A DNA stretch of 23,877 nt. It comes from DASVAL01 sp035649575 (lineage in GTDB: Bacteria > Planctomycetota > UBA1135 > UBA2386). The stretch is taken from positions 1 through 23,877 of the forward strand of contig DASRJH010000194.1 of assembly GCA_035649575.1 (NCBI GenBank), written 5' to 3'. Under the pieces are notes generated by a model that was not told where the DNA came from, did not search any database, and worked only from the letters and a program-made list of their open reading frames with translations. A program made the position numbers and the translations under genes. Shown here one piece after another: positions 9,001 through 16,001 of the stretch. Every line of letters starts with the position of its first letter. The stretch's first letter is position 1.

Positions 9001-9076
9001 GGTCGAACACCTCGCCGAGGGCCGCGACGTCGCCACGTGCAGCGAAGCGTTCGAAGAGCACCGCGAGGGGATCCAT
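6026..9076 (-). CDS. Sigma-70 family (ECF-like) factor fused to a TM helix and carboxypeptidase-regulatory-like repeats
   Basis: 1016 residues from ATG at 9076. Region 2 is at ~22-90 (EVFDRTAKHLLHLAMHLAHS, EDAEDLLQATFVLAM, PWLSGILAGEARNLARR) and region 4 at ~120-172 (LPPEQRQAMLLQLQHGLSPT, EIAEVLDVPPGTVRMRLHRG). A membrane helix at ~224-241 (MKYAFAGAAVVLAALLCWW) is followed by a Pro/Ala linker and ~750 residues with at least six regulatory-like repeats (VRGIVVDESGTPVAGAAV, LGGRVLDRQRQPIAGALV, LRGRVIDEGDRPLARWTV, VAGRLVDHTGLPIAGAKV). No peptidase catalytic residues are seen, so the repeats are likely binding or sensing domains. It lies 90 nt after the peptidase gene on the same strand. A much longer antisense-offset frame covers it but has shadow-like, Arg-rich composition. 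Confidence 0.88.
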   Translation of the reverse strand: MDPLAVLFERFAARGDVAALGEVFDRTAKHLLHLAMHLAHSAEDAEDLLQATFVLAMKKAATFSKGEPLLPWLSGILAGEARNLARRNQHRSTEPLPDLVDTEGGPIASAERGELVARLRARVEDLPPEQRQAMLLQLQHGLSPTEIAEVLDVPPGTVRMRLHRGLQALRRLLPSALAVWLFGALPTRGLAAVRSAVLHEARVVAHGATIGGTAAIAAGALSMKYAFAGAAVVLAALLCWWSTARPDPAPVLSGARDGARVVAADPVADSAASPAAASRTAVGANDERRDDAGSLHVRVTTKHDGVPLRDVALRVCPGEQSLPLEDPSNRFARTDDAGLARFHGLPRGPWRLVATGFATPATPVTIAAGASTELALALPVHTVRGIVVDESGTPVAGAAVRVGESPSTAVPWEAASVAGRLDVTVRTAALSAADGTFTCAASDDESLVAAAHPSFRSSRSQPTHAPGVDWCRLVLLPRTTVLGGRVLDRQRQPIAGALVAARVLAAVARAADGTWTGGPLAEFATTDAAGRFQFHALPEGGAGLYASAPGHGRAESYPTTTAGGATDDFEIVLAPSIQITGVVRSADGAALHDLSVDVLRQLSGLRGLSQVATTPVHGDGRFAFARLQAPPFELLVRANAGGALLRRAVAATEERSVHVELIVPALPTLRGRVIDEGDRPLARWTVVVRDDASEAWARTDEQGGFTVPHVVGERVHVSAWWRSPTEVVELADVSRLGGEVVLRVPADRVPRASVAGRLVDHTGLPIAGAKVLLADQVAPCHDARTGGDGGFCMRGIAAGTFELLLEGDERARRRVRKVTLAATEALELGDVGVLPMATLRIEFVRTDGTPWRGWLPAAYLRRPGDNQCSWLPSAGDSSCEGAIEPGPVRIEVTDPDLLASPQDVELMPGERRVVRTAVAVGRSISLVFAGDGHHTTVEIDPKDRLHVEVTDRSGAVVLREQVRRSPHGDGNWTLDHVFAFGEYTVTARTDSDRRYRGTFVAADAMPTRTIDVPRQP

Positions 9077-9166
9077 GCTGCAACAGTGTCGTCGTGAACC
9101 CGCCGCAGCGTCACCCCCTGCCCCCGACCGCGGGCGCCTCGAGTCAGCGCCGGCCCTCTTCCCGCA

Positions 9167-10570
9167 TCAGCGCACGTCGCGCGCCCACGCGAGGAAGTCC
9201 CGCTGCAACTCCTGTAGCTGCGCGCCGAACATGCCCTCGAACACCTGCCGGGCCTCGGTGGCGTTCGGGTATTGCCGCTTGGCGCCTGGCTCGCGCGGCT
9301 TCGCGCCGAGCGCCTTGCCGCGGCACAACGCTTCCCAGGCCGCAAAGCGCGCCGCGACACTCTCCCCGGCGCCGAAACGCAGGAACTCGAGCAGGCCCCA
9401 GGACTCGACGTAGAAGCGGCGGGCCCGCTCGGCGTCCGCTGCCCACAGCGTCCCGACGTCGCCGGCCAGCAGTTCGCGCAGCGAGAAGTTATCGAGGCCT
9501 GCCGCGAGCTTCTGCCGCTGCTCGGCCGGCATGCGGCCCGTGATCTCGAGGCGGCCGTCCTGCCAGCGGTAGGCCCCGTTCCCGCCGAACGTCTCGGCGA
9601 ACGCCTCGGCATACCAGCTCGGCAGCGACGCCGGCGCGAACTGGTAGTCGTAGAGGTGGGTCAGTTCGTGCAGGAACAGCCCGCGCAGGTCGGCTTCGTT
9701 GCAGCCCTCCGCGCAGACGATCGCCTGCTGCGGCACGTAGTCGGCGAAGCCGCCGGAACGTTCGAAGCGCTGCATCGCGTTGGCGGCCAGGTAGGCTGCG
9801 TACTCGGCGCGCGCCCCGAACACGAACACCTTCACGCGCTGGACGGGCCGGCCGCCGAGACGGTCCTCGAGGTGCGGCAGCAGCGCGAGCCCGAGCGCGT
9901 GCAGGTCGGCGACCTGCTCTTGCGGGATCGTGCCGCGAACCCGCAGGCCCGGGCTCTCGCGTTCGTGGATGGTCGCGGCGTCCGGCAGGCCGCGCAGTTC
10001 TTCGTCGCGCGGGTAGCGTCGCTCGTCGATCTTGACCGCTTTGTCGAGGATGCGAGCGGAGATCTCCTCGGGCACGGTGCCGACGTCGAGCACGATGCGG
10101 CCCTTGTCGTCGACCTGCAGCGCCGCGTCGTCGTCGCCAATCAGAGCGCGGAAGTCGCGCAGCGCCTCGACCTCGAGCTTGCGAACGTGCGCGAAATGCG
10201 CGAACTTGAATCGCCCTTCGCGGTCGTCGCGCACGGCTCGCCGGGCCCGCTTCTCGAACTCGTCGAGCAGCGCGCGGCTCGGGCGCTTCTTGCGTTGCGT
10301 CCAGAAGCCCTCGTCGAGCTTGCGCATGATGCCGAGCACCGTGATTGCGCCCGGGTTCTTGCCTTCCGCGACCTCGACCGCGAGCAGGAACTCGGCAGTC
10401 GCCTGCGGCACGAGCCCCTGGTCGCGCGCCCACGAGCCGAGTTGCAGGTGACGCTGGCCGTTCTCGGCGAGGACCTTCGTGCGCATCTTCTGGTAGTCGA
10501 CTGCTGCATCCTGGGCAGTGAGGGGCAGTGCAGCCAGCAACGTCGTGAGGATGGGGGAAGTCGGTCGCAT
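9167..10570 (-). CDS. Secreted zinc metallopeptidase-like protein (HExxH, gluzincin type)
   Basis: 467 residues from ATG at 10570. The first ~20 residues (SPILTTLLAALPLTAQ) form a signal peptide. The zinc site is HELTH at 301-305 in GLFLHELTHLYDYQ, with a third ligand probably Glu322 in PSWYAEAFAETFGG; this spacing and the WxxEGxAE-like motif resemble DUF1570 and other gluzincins that act outside the cytoplasm. Residues ~30-200 are a charged, probably helical region of unknown role. The C-terminal ~100 residues have the aromatic, Ala-rich helices (ESWGLLEFLRF) common after such domains. Substrate unknown. It is the first gene of the minus-strand run and stands divergent from the DUF1963 gene, so a promoter in 10571-10664 would serve it. 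Whether it acts on the neighbouring membrane-tethered sigma factors is open. Confidence 0.8.
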   Translation of the reverse strand: MRPTSPILTTLLAALPLTAQDAAVDYQKMRTKVLAENGQRHLQLGSWARDQGLVPQATAEFLLAVEVAEGKNPGAITVLGIMRKLDEGFWTQRKKRPSRALLDEFEKRARRAVRDDREGRFKFAHFAHVRKLEVEALRDFRALIGDDDAALQVDDKGRIVLDVGTVPEEISARILDKAVKIDERRYPRDEELRGLPDAATIHERESPGLRVRGTIPQEQVADLHALGLALLPHLEDRLGGRPVQRVKVFVFGARAEYAAYLAANAMQRFERSGGFADYVPQQAIVCAEGCNEADLRGLFLHELTHLYDYQFAPASLPSWYAEAFAETFGGNGAYRWQDGRLEITGRMPAEQRQKLAAGLDNFSLRELLAGDVGTLWAADAERARRFYVESWGLLEFLRFGAGESVAARFAAWEALCRGKALGAKPREPGAKRQYPNATEARQVFEGMFGAQLQELQRDFLAWARDVR

Positions 10571-10591
10571 GTCTTGCTCTGGGGCTCGCGC

Positions 10592-10619
10592 AGAATAGCG
10601 AGCAAGTCACTGGCCGTAA
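10592..10619 (-). promoter_or_regulatory. Possible promoter for the peptidase/sigma gene run
   Basis: On the minus strand TTACGG (10619-10614), 16 nt, then TATTCT (10597-10592). The -10 box matches four of six sigma-70 consensus bases and the -35 only weakly. The position suits a start site 10-20 nt before the ATG at 10570. The 94-nt gap between the two divergent genes must contain promoters for both directions; on the plus strand CATAAT at 10648-10653 lies just 11 nt before the GTG of the next gene, suggesting a nearly leaderless transcript. Confidence 0.3.
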
Positions 10620-10664
10620 CTCCTGCGTCGGTGGCACACCCCCCAGTCATAATGCGCCGCACCC

Positions 10665-11759
10665 GTGACCGAGCATTCGACAGAGCCCGCGAGGCCGCGC
10701 CGTCGGTTTGGCGAACGCTATGGCTGCTTCGTGGTCGTGCTGGCCCTGAGTCTGCTCGTGGCGAGTGTCCTCCTCGCATTCGAGCGACCGCTCGTCGGTC
10801 TACCTGCTCTGGTCGTGGTGGCGCTCGGCTGCGTGTATCTGATGCGCTACGCGGTGGGCCGGGAGCTCGCGGAGCATGACGCCGAAGTGCAGCGATTTCG
10901 CGCCATCGCTGCTCCGATCGGGCAAGCGTGGCGCAAGCTGCTGCAGGCCGAAGGACTCGGCAGCCACGTCGCTGCCCTCGCGCAGCGCACGCGGATGGCC
11001 GTCCGACTCGTGACGCGTCCATGCGAGGAGGTCGCGCTCGGTCAGTCGCGCGTCGGTGGCACCCCGGACCTCCCGGCGGATTTCGCGTGGCCGAAGTATC
11101 GCGGGACGCCGCTGGCGTTCGTCGCGCAACTCGATCTCGAGGAGATCCACCGCGTGCTGCCGGATGGCCCGTTGCCGCCGGCCGGGTCGCTGTGGTTCTT
11201 CTTCGACGCGGATCAGGATGCGGCCGGATACTCGCCGAAGCACGCGGGCGGCAGCGCCGTGGTGTTCCGCCCTGCGGGCACGAAGCTCGTGCGTTCGCCG
11301 GCGGGCGCGGCGAAGGACGGCGCCTTTCGCGCGTGCTCGATCGAGGCCGAAGCGTACGAGGACATTCCCGACCTCGGCGAGGACAGTCCTCTCGAGAAGG
11401 CCCTCGGCGAAGCGGAGGCCGAGACGTACTTCGCGATCCGCACCTTCCTCTCGGCCGGCGGCGAGCCGGGTGCTCACAAGCTCCTGGGGCTGCCGGAGCC
11501 CGTGCAGGGCGCGATGGAGCTCGAGTGCCAGCTGGCCACGAACGGCATCGACAGCGGCATCTTCGTCCGCCACGGGGATCCGCGCGTCGTGGCGGTGGCC
11601 GCGAAGAAGCACGAGTGGCGGCTGCTGCTGCAGGTCGACTCGGATCCGAACGCCGGGATGATGTGGGGCGACGCGGGCAGACTCTACTTCTGGATCCGGG
11701 ACGAGGACCTTCGCGAACGCCGCTTCGAACGGTGCTGGGCGATCCTGCAGTGCCACTGA
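10665..11759 (+). CDS. Membrane-anchored DUF1963 (YwqG-like) protein
   Basis: 364 residues from a GTG start. Two membrane helices at ~21-39 and ~44-62 are followed by a cytoplasmic DUF1963 domain from about residue 100. The family signature is clear: SRVGGTPDLPADFAWPKY, then PLAFVAQLDLEEI, WFFFDADQD, the LLGLPEPVQG stretch, and near the end LLLQVDSD, MMWGDAGRLYFWI, FERCWAILQCH. DUF1963 proteins are often about 250-300 residues and soluble, so the N-terminal helix pair is an addition. The biochemical role of the family is not established. It is followed after 39 nt by the GNAT gene and could be co-transcribed with it. No Shine-Dalgarno is visible. Confidence 0.85.
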   Translation: MTEHSTEPARPRRRFGERYGCFVVVLALSLLVASVLLAFERPLVGLPALVVVALGCVYLMRYAVGRELAEHDAEVQRFRAIAAPIGQAWRKLLQAEGLGSHVAALAQRTRMAVRLVTRPCEEVALGQSRVGGTPDLPADFAWPKYRGTPLAFVAQLDLEEIHRVLPDGPLPPAGSLWFFFDADQDAAGYSPKHAGGSAVVFRPAGTKLVRSPAGAAKDGAFRACSIEAEAYEDIPDLGEDSPLEKALGEAEAETYFAIRTFLSAGGEPGAHKLLGLPEPVQGAMELECQLATNGIDSGIFVRHGDPRVVAVAAKKHEWRLLLQVDSDPNAGMMWGDAGRLYFWIRDEDLRERRFERCWAILQCH

Positions 11760-11798
11760 GCGCTCGCGCGCAGACGCCGCTGCCGCCAAGCTCATGAC

Positions 11799-12374
11799 AT
11801 GGACCTCGCAGACCTCGTTGCGAAGGCACCGTCCCTGTCGTTGGCCGGTCCGCGCCTCGCGCTGCGGCGCTTCACGGCCGCCGACATTCCGTTCGCGATC
11901 GCCCAGGAGCAGGATCGCACGGTCATGCAGTGGATCCGCGACCCGCAACCGATCGAAGCGATGCAAGCGCGCGCCGAGACGATGGCGGCGCCGTGGCGCG
12001 GCAACGACGGCGAATGGCTCGCGTTCACGGTCGTGCCGCCCGAGCTCGGGCGCGCGGTCGGCATCGTCGTCTGCCGCGTGACGATCGCCGCGCACGAGAC
12101 CATGGAGATCGGCTACAAGCTCGAACCCGGCGTGCACCGGCGCGGCTACGGGACCGAGGTGTGCACGACGTTGTGCTCGTTCTTGTTCGATGACGTGAGG
12201 GTGCGAAAGCTGATCGCGCTGTGCGCGGTCGAGAACGTGCCGTCGTGGCGGTTGATGGAGAAGCTCGGCATGCGGCGCGAGGCGTGCCTGCGCGAATACT
12301 CGTTCCTGAGCGGGGCGTGGCGCGACGAGTTCGTCTACGGCCTGCTGGCGCGCGAGTGGCGCCGCGGGCACTGA
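11799..12374 (+). CDS. GNAT N-acetyltransferase, RimJ/RimL-like
   Basis: 191 residues from ATG at 11799. It has the order of elements of Acetyltransf_3-type GNAT enzymes: LSLAGPRLALRRFTAADIPF at the N-terminus, the IGYKLEPGVHRRGYGTE segment (the acetyl-CoA pyrophosphate loop RRGYGT), and the C-terminal AVENVPSWRLMEKLGMRRE with a following REYSFLSGAWRDEFVYGLL. RimJ/RimL relatives acetylate ribosomal protein N-termini, but many close members acetylate antibiotics or small metabolites, so the substrate cannot be named. Soluble and cytoplasmic, full length. It sits between the DUF1963 gene and the leader/sigma fusion unit; 105 nt separate its stop from the leader ORF. Confidence 0.88.
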   Translation: MDLADLVAKAPSLSLAGPRLALRRFTAADIPFAIAQEQDRTVMQWIRDPQPIEAMQARAETMAAPWRGNDGEWLAFTVVPPELGRAVGIVVCRVTIAAHETMEIGYKLEPGVHRRGYGTEVCTTLCSFLFDDVRVRKLIALCAVENVPSWRLMEKLGMRREACLREYSFLSGAWRDEFVYGLLAREWRRGH

Positions 12375-12466
12375 GTCGGCCTGCCAGCAGGGCGTTCGGA
12401 GGCGTTCGGCTGCGCCGATTGTGGCGGGGCCAGCGCGGTAGACTGCGGCCGCGGGCCCGGGCAACC

Positions 12467-12472
12467 AGGAGG
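12467..12472 (+). promoter_or_regulatory. Strong ribosome binding site of the leader ORF
   Basis: AGGAGG, seven bases before ATG at 12480. It is the best Shine-Dalgarno in the window and belongs to the short leader ORF. The GTG of the sigma fusion at 12521 lies 48 nt downstream of it and has no comparable site of its own. Confidence 0.75.
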
Positions 12473-12479
12473 TTCACGG

Positions 12480-12524
12480 ATGGCTGAACCGGTTCTCGAG
12501 TCGGCGACTACTGGACGGACGTGA
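12480..12524 (+). CDS. 14-residue leader ORF coupled to the sigma fusion
   Basis: ATG at 12480 opens a frame of 14 codons (MAEPVLESATTGRT) that ends in TGA at 12522-12524, overlapping the GTG start of the sigma fusion as GTGA. With the strong AGGAGG before it, this looks like a leader whose translation delivers ribosomes to the GTG. No run of one amino acid suggests classical attenuation. The alternative is a single-base indel: the leader is one base short of being in frame with the sigma gene, so an inserted base would give one ORF with a slightly longer N-terminus. Sequence alone does not decide. Confidence 0.5.
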   Translation: MAEPVLESATTGRT

Positions 12525-15394
12525 ACGGAGTACCCGACCAACCCGAGCTGCTGCTGCGCGAACGCGCGTGGTTGCAAGCGCTGGCGCGCCAGCTCGTGCA
12601 GCGGCACGAGGCTGCCGACGAACTGGCGCACGACGCCTTGGCGAGCGCGTGCACGCAACCGGCGCCGCTGACAGCCGGACCGCGGGCGTGGCTGGCGGCG
12701 ATCCTCAGGAAGCAGGTTGCCAGCAGCCGCCGAGCGGCACAGCGGCGTTCGGCGCGCGAGGCCCTGGCCGCGCGACCGGAGGCGGTGCCGCCGACCGACG
12801 ACACGATCGCGCGGTTCGAGGTGCAGCGCGATGTCGCCAACGCGGTGCTCGCGCTCGCCGAGCCGTACCGCACCACGGTGCTGCTGCGCTTCTGGGAGGA
12901 ACTGCCGCCGCGTGCGATCGGCACGCGCATGGCCGTGCCGGTCGAGACGGTGCGCACGCGGCTCAAGCGCGGGCTGGCGCTGCTGCGTGAGCGGCTCGAC
13001 CGCGCGCACGGCGGCGACCGGCGGGCGTGGGCGGTGCCGCTGTGGGCGGCAGGTCGGAAGGCGGGCTCCGTCGCGTCGTTCCTCGCCGGAGTCTCGATCA
13101 TGACCGCAATGCAGAAGCTCGTACTCGGCGGCGCTGTGCTCGCGGCAGCGGCGCTGCTCTCGATCGCCGTGCCGTGGGTGTTCGCCGCTCCAGCGTCGGT
13201 GCCAGAGTCGCAACCCGCGCCATCGCCGGTGTCGGTCGGCTTGCCGCCTGCCGCGGTCGCGGAACCACACGCGCTGGGGCAGGGGAACGAGCGCGTCGCG
13301 GTCACGAGCGCCGAGACCGAGGCGCAGCTTGTCGTGACCGGCACGGTCGTCGACGACGAGACCAGTGCTCCGCTGCAAGGAGCGCTCGTCCGACTCACGG
13401 GCTCGAACCCAGCCGAGAGCCTGGGCATCGAGTCGCCGACCGGCGCGGATGGAACGTTCCGCTTGCAGGAAGCGCAGCTGCCGGCTCACGACGGCCGTCG
13501 CGTGATCGTGCAGCTCGACGACTACGCGCTTGCGCACGACTTCGCGAGGTTCGACCGCAAGCAGACGGGACCGCAACGCGTTGACGTGGGCATCCGCCTC
13601 GTGCGCGGGACCGTCTTCTCGGGCCAGGTCGTCGACCAGGAGGGCCGCGGCGTGGCCGATGCCGAACTGTTCCTGGCCTTGTGGACCCTCGGCTACGGCG
13701 GGTGGCCGCAGAACCTGTTGCAGGAGTCGGTATCTGTCGGCCGCGGCGACACCGCGGGCCGCTTCCGCCTCGATCACCCCGTGGGCCCCGACTTCCAGCA
13801 TCAGAACCTGCTGTTCGCGGTGACGCCGCAGGGCATGGGCTGGTGTCGCTTCGAAGCCTCGAAGCAACGGCGCGAGGTGTCCGATCTCGTCATCCGGCTG
13901 CGACCGGTTGGCGGCGTGCGCGTGCGCGTGATCGACCGCGACGGCAAACCGGTCGCCGGGGCCGAGGTGCGTGCCTTCCCGCGTTTCGGACCGATCGGGA
14001 TCGCAGGGCGGGAATGGCGCACCGAGCCGAGCCCTCACCCGGCCATCCGCGCTCACTTCAGTGGCCGGACCGATGCATCGGGAATGCTGCGGTTGAACCT
14101 GCCGGTCGGCGAACCTGGCCCGCTGGGGCGCATGGATCGTGACGAGCGCCTCTACGACCTGTCGGTCGAGGCCAGTGGCCATCCCCGGCAACCGCTGCAC
14201 CCGCTCGATTTGAAGCCCGGCACCGAGCAGGAGGTGACCGTCAGCCTCGTCGAAGCGCAGTCCATCATCGTTGCCGTGGACGTGCACGATGACCTCGGCG
14301 CGCCGGTCGCCAATGCTGCAGTGAGTGCCGGCGAGACTCAGCTCGTGAACGGGCGCACGGACGCTGCGGGACACGCGGAGCTGACCGTGCCCGCGACGAG
14401 CAGGATCCACGTGTCGGGGGAGGCGCCAGGCCATCGGAATGCGCAGGAGCAGCTCACCGTGGCATCGGCGGCGCCCCTTCGCGTGAGCCTGACGTTGGCA
14501 CGGACCCGCCCCCTCGACGGACGCGTCGTCGACCAGTTCGGCGCGCCGATCGCGGGCATGGCGGTGTTCGTCGGGCACACGCACCTGTGCGACACCGACG
14601 CCGAGGGCCGTTTCCACGCCGACGCCTGCCCCGTCGGCGAGCGCGAGATCGCCGTTGCCATGGCCCCGAAGATGGACAGCTCGCGCTGGACGGGCGAGCA
14701 GACGCCCCAGACCCTCGACGCGGAACGGGGGCCCGTGACGATCACGATGCAGCGCCGGACGGGGCACATCGACGTCCGCGTCGCGATCGTGGACGCGCGC
14801 AGTGGCCAGACATTGGAACCGACCGAGACGTTCCTGGGCCTGTTCACCGAGGAGACGCGCGGCTTCCACATCCGCAAGCTGCACGAATCGAGCCAGGGCG
14901 TCGTCGTCGCGAAGGACTGTGCCGCCGGCCGCTGGCGCCTGTCCGTGCGCACGGCGAGCGGGCAACGCGGCGCGCTGGACTTCGTGCTGACCGAGGGACA
15001 GCCGCCCGCCGAACTGCGGCTGGAGCTGCCGGCGCCGGGCGCGGTCACAGGGCGGCTTCGATTCGTCGACGTCGAGCCGCCACGCGAGGTCACGGTGCAC
15101 GTGCAGCATCAGAAGCCGGACCCGACCGCCTGGACGTCTTTCGTGTTCCCGGGTCGCTGGCAGGTCGATGCGACGAGCCAGACCACCATCGGTGCGGAGA
15201 ACGGGCAATGGGGATCGCTGCGCATGCAGCCGGCCCGCAATCCGGTCTTCCGCCTCGAATCAGCGGACCCGACCGACACGATCGTCTTCATCGTGATCGG
15301 CGACGGGGTCAGGGGCGAAGCCAATGCGCGTGTCGAGCCGGGGCAGGCGCGGGACGTCGTCGTCGAAGTGCACAAGAAGGCGCAGCCTCGCTGA
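12521..15394 (+). CDS. Sigma-70 family (ECF-like) factor fused to a TM helix and carboxypeptidase-regulatory-like repeats
   Basis: 957 residues from a GTG start. Region 2 is at ~12-75 (ERAWLQALARQLVQRHEAAD, ELAHDAL, RAWLAAILRKQVA) and region 4 at ~105-160 (LAEPYRTTVLLRFWEELPPR, helix-turn-helix to VETVRTRLKRGLALLRERL). The membrane helix is ~199-222 (KLVLGGAVLAAAALLSIAVP), followed by a Pro/Ser/Ala linker and five or more regulatory-like repeats (VTGTVVDDETSAPLQGAL, FSGQVVDQEGRGVADAEL, VRVRVIDRDGKPVAGAEV, LDGRVVDQFGAPIAGMAV). The layout is the same as in the two minus-strand fusions, but the sequences are well diverged, so these are old paralogues. The start lacks its own Shine-Dalgarno and overlaps the leader ORF. 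A minus-strand frame of similar size across this region is an Arg/His-rich shadow. Confidence 0.87.
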   Translation: MNGVPDQPELLLRERAWLQALARQLVQRHEAADELAHDALASACTQPAPLTAGPRAWLAAILRKQVASSRRAAQRRSAREALAARPEAVPPTDDTIARFEVQRDVANAVLALAEPYRTTVLLRFWEELPPRAIGTRMAVPVETVRTRLKRGLALLRERLDRAHGGDRRAWAVPLWAAGRKAGSVASFLAGVSIMTAMQKLVLGGAVLAAAALLSIAVPWVFAAPASVPESQPAPSPVSVGLPPAAVAEPHALGQGNERVAVTSAETEAQLVVTGTVVDDETSAPLQGALVRLTGSNPAESLGIESPTGADGTFRLQEAQLPAHDGRRVIVQLDDYALAHDFARFDRKQTGPQRVDVGIRLVRGTVFSGQVVDQEGRGVADAELFLALWTLGYGGWPQNLLQESVSVGRGDTAGRFRLDHPVGPDFQHQNLLFAVTPQGMGWCRFEASKQRREVSDLVIRLRPVGGVRVRVIDRDGKPVAGAEVRAFPRFGPIGIAGREWRTEPSPHPAIRAHFSGRTDASGMLRLNLPVGEPGPLGRMDRDERLYDLSVEASGHPRQPLHPLDLKPGTEQEVTVSLVEAQSIIVAVDVHDDLGAPVANAAVSAGETQLVNGRTDAAGHAELTVPATSRIHVSGEAPGHRNAQEQLTVASAAPLRVSLTLARTRPLDGRVVDQFGAPIAGMAVFVGHTHLCDTDAEGRFHADACPVGEREIAVAMAPKMDSSRWTGEQTPQTLDAERGPVTITMQRRTGHIDVRVAIVDARSGQTLEPTETFLGLFTEETRGFHIRKLHESSQGVVVAKDCAAGRWRLSVRTASGQRGALDFVLTEGQPPAELRLELPAPGAVTGRLRFVDVEPPREVTVHVQHQKPDPTAWTSFVFPGRWQVDATSQTTIGAENGQWGSLRMQPARNPVFRLESADPTDTIVFIVIGDGVRGEANARVEPGQARDVVVEVHKKAQPR

Positions 15395-15482
15395 GGTGCA
15401 GGGCGTGGCAGTGCAGGTGTGTGTCGTGCATGCTTGCGGCGCGGGTCGCCGGTGCCGCCGAACGGACGCGATCCGCGAGAGC

Positions 15483-16001
15483 ATGGATGGCTTGCCCGAT
15501 CCAGGAGACTTCGCGTTCGTGCCGTCGCTCGAGGCGGCGTTTCCGGAGCTCCTCGCGGAGCTGCGTCGACTCGGCCACGCCAGCTTTGTCGAGAGCCCCG
15601 ATTCGCTGACGACCGTCGCCGATGGCTACGACGAGACGGGTTGGCGCTGGTATCCGCTGTTCGGCGAAGGCGCCGACCTCGCCCAGAACCGCGCGCGCTG
15701 CCCGGACACGGCGCGCGCGTGTGCTGCGGTGCCGGGTTTGGTCAACGCCGGCTTCTCGCTGTTCCGGCCGGGCACGCACCTGTATCCGCACCGCGGCGAG
15801 ATGCCGAACGTGCTGCGTTGTCACCTGCCGCTGATCGTGCCGCCCGGCGACGTCGCGCTGCGCAGCGGCGACTCGATTCACCGCTGGCGCCCGGGTTGCT
15901 GCGTGATCCTCGACGACACGGTCGAGCACGAGGCGTGGAACCACGGCAGTGGCGACCGCGTGGTCCTGATCGTCACGTTCGCCCATCCGCTACGGCGCTG
16001 A
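15483..16001 (+). CDS. Aspartyl/asparaginyl beta-hydroxylase-like 2-oxoglutarate oxygenase
   Basis: 172 residues from ATG at 15483 (MDGLPDPGDFAFVPSLEAAF). The frame is open further upstream to 15324, but that part is Arg/Cys-rich, overlaps the sigma gene and is unlike the family. The core is a double-stranded beta-helix: FSLFRPGTHLYPHRGEMPNV, then RCHLPLIVP, then VILDDTVEHEAWNHG and DRVVLIVTFAHP. Likely iron ligands are His103 and His149, and Arg159 likely binds 2-oxoglutarate, as in AspH-type hydroxylases. The reaction would be oxidative hydroxylation of an Asp/Asn-type residue or free substrate; the true substrate is unknown. It is small for the family, carrying only the catalytic domain. 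It may belong with the metabolite cluster downstream or stand alone. Confidence 0.82.
   Translation: MDGLPDPGDFAFVPSLEAAFPELLAELRRLGHASFVESPDSLTTVADGYDETGWRWYPLFGEGADLAQNRARCPDTARACAAVPGLVNAGFSLFRPGTHLYPHRGEMPNVLRCHLPLIVPPGDVALRSGDSIHRWRPGCCVILDDTVEHEAWNHGSGDRVVLIVTFAHPLRR

Noticed and set aside
5955..9083. A 1042-codon minus-strand frame offset from the second sigma fusion
   Set aside because: Almost entirely Arg/Ala/Pro/Gly; the 1016-residue frame carries all the domain signatures.
12335..15208. A 957-codon open frame on the minus strand opposite the third sigma fusion
   Set aside because: It is rich in Arg and His, has no domain pattern and lies antisense to a clear gene. Long antisense frames are expected at this GC content.
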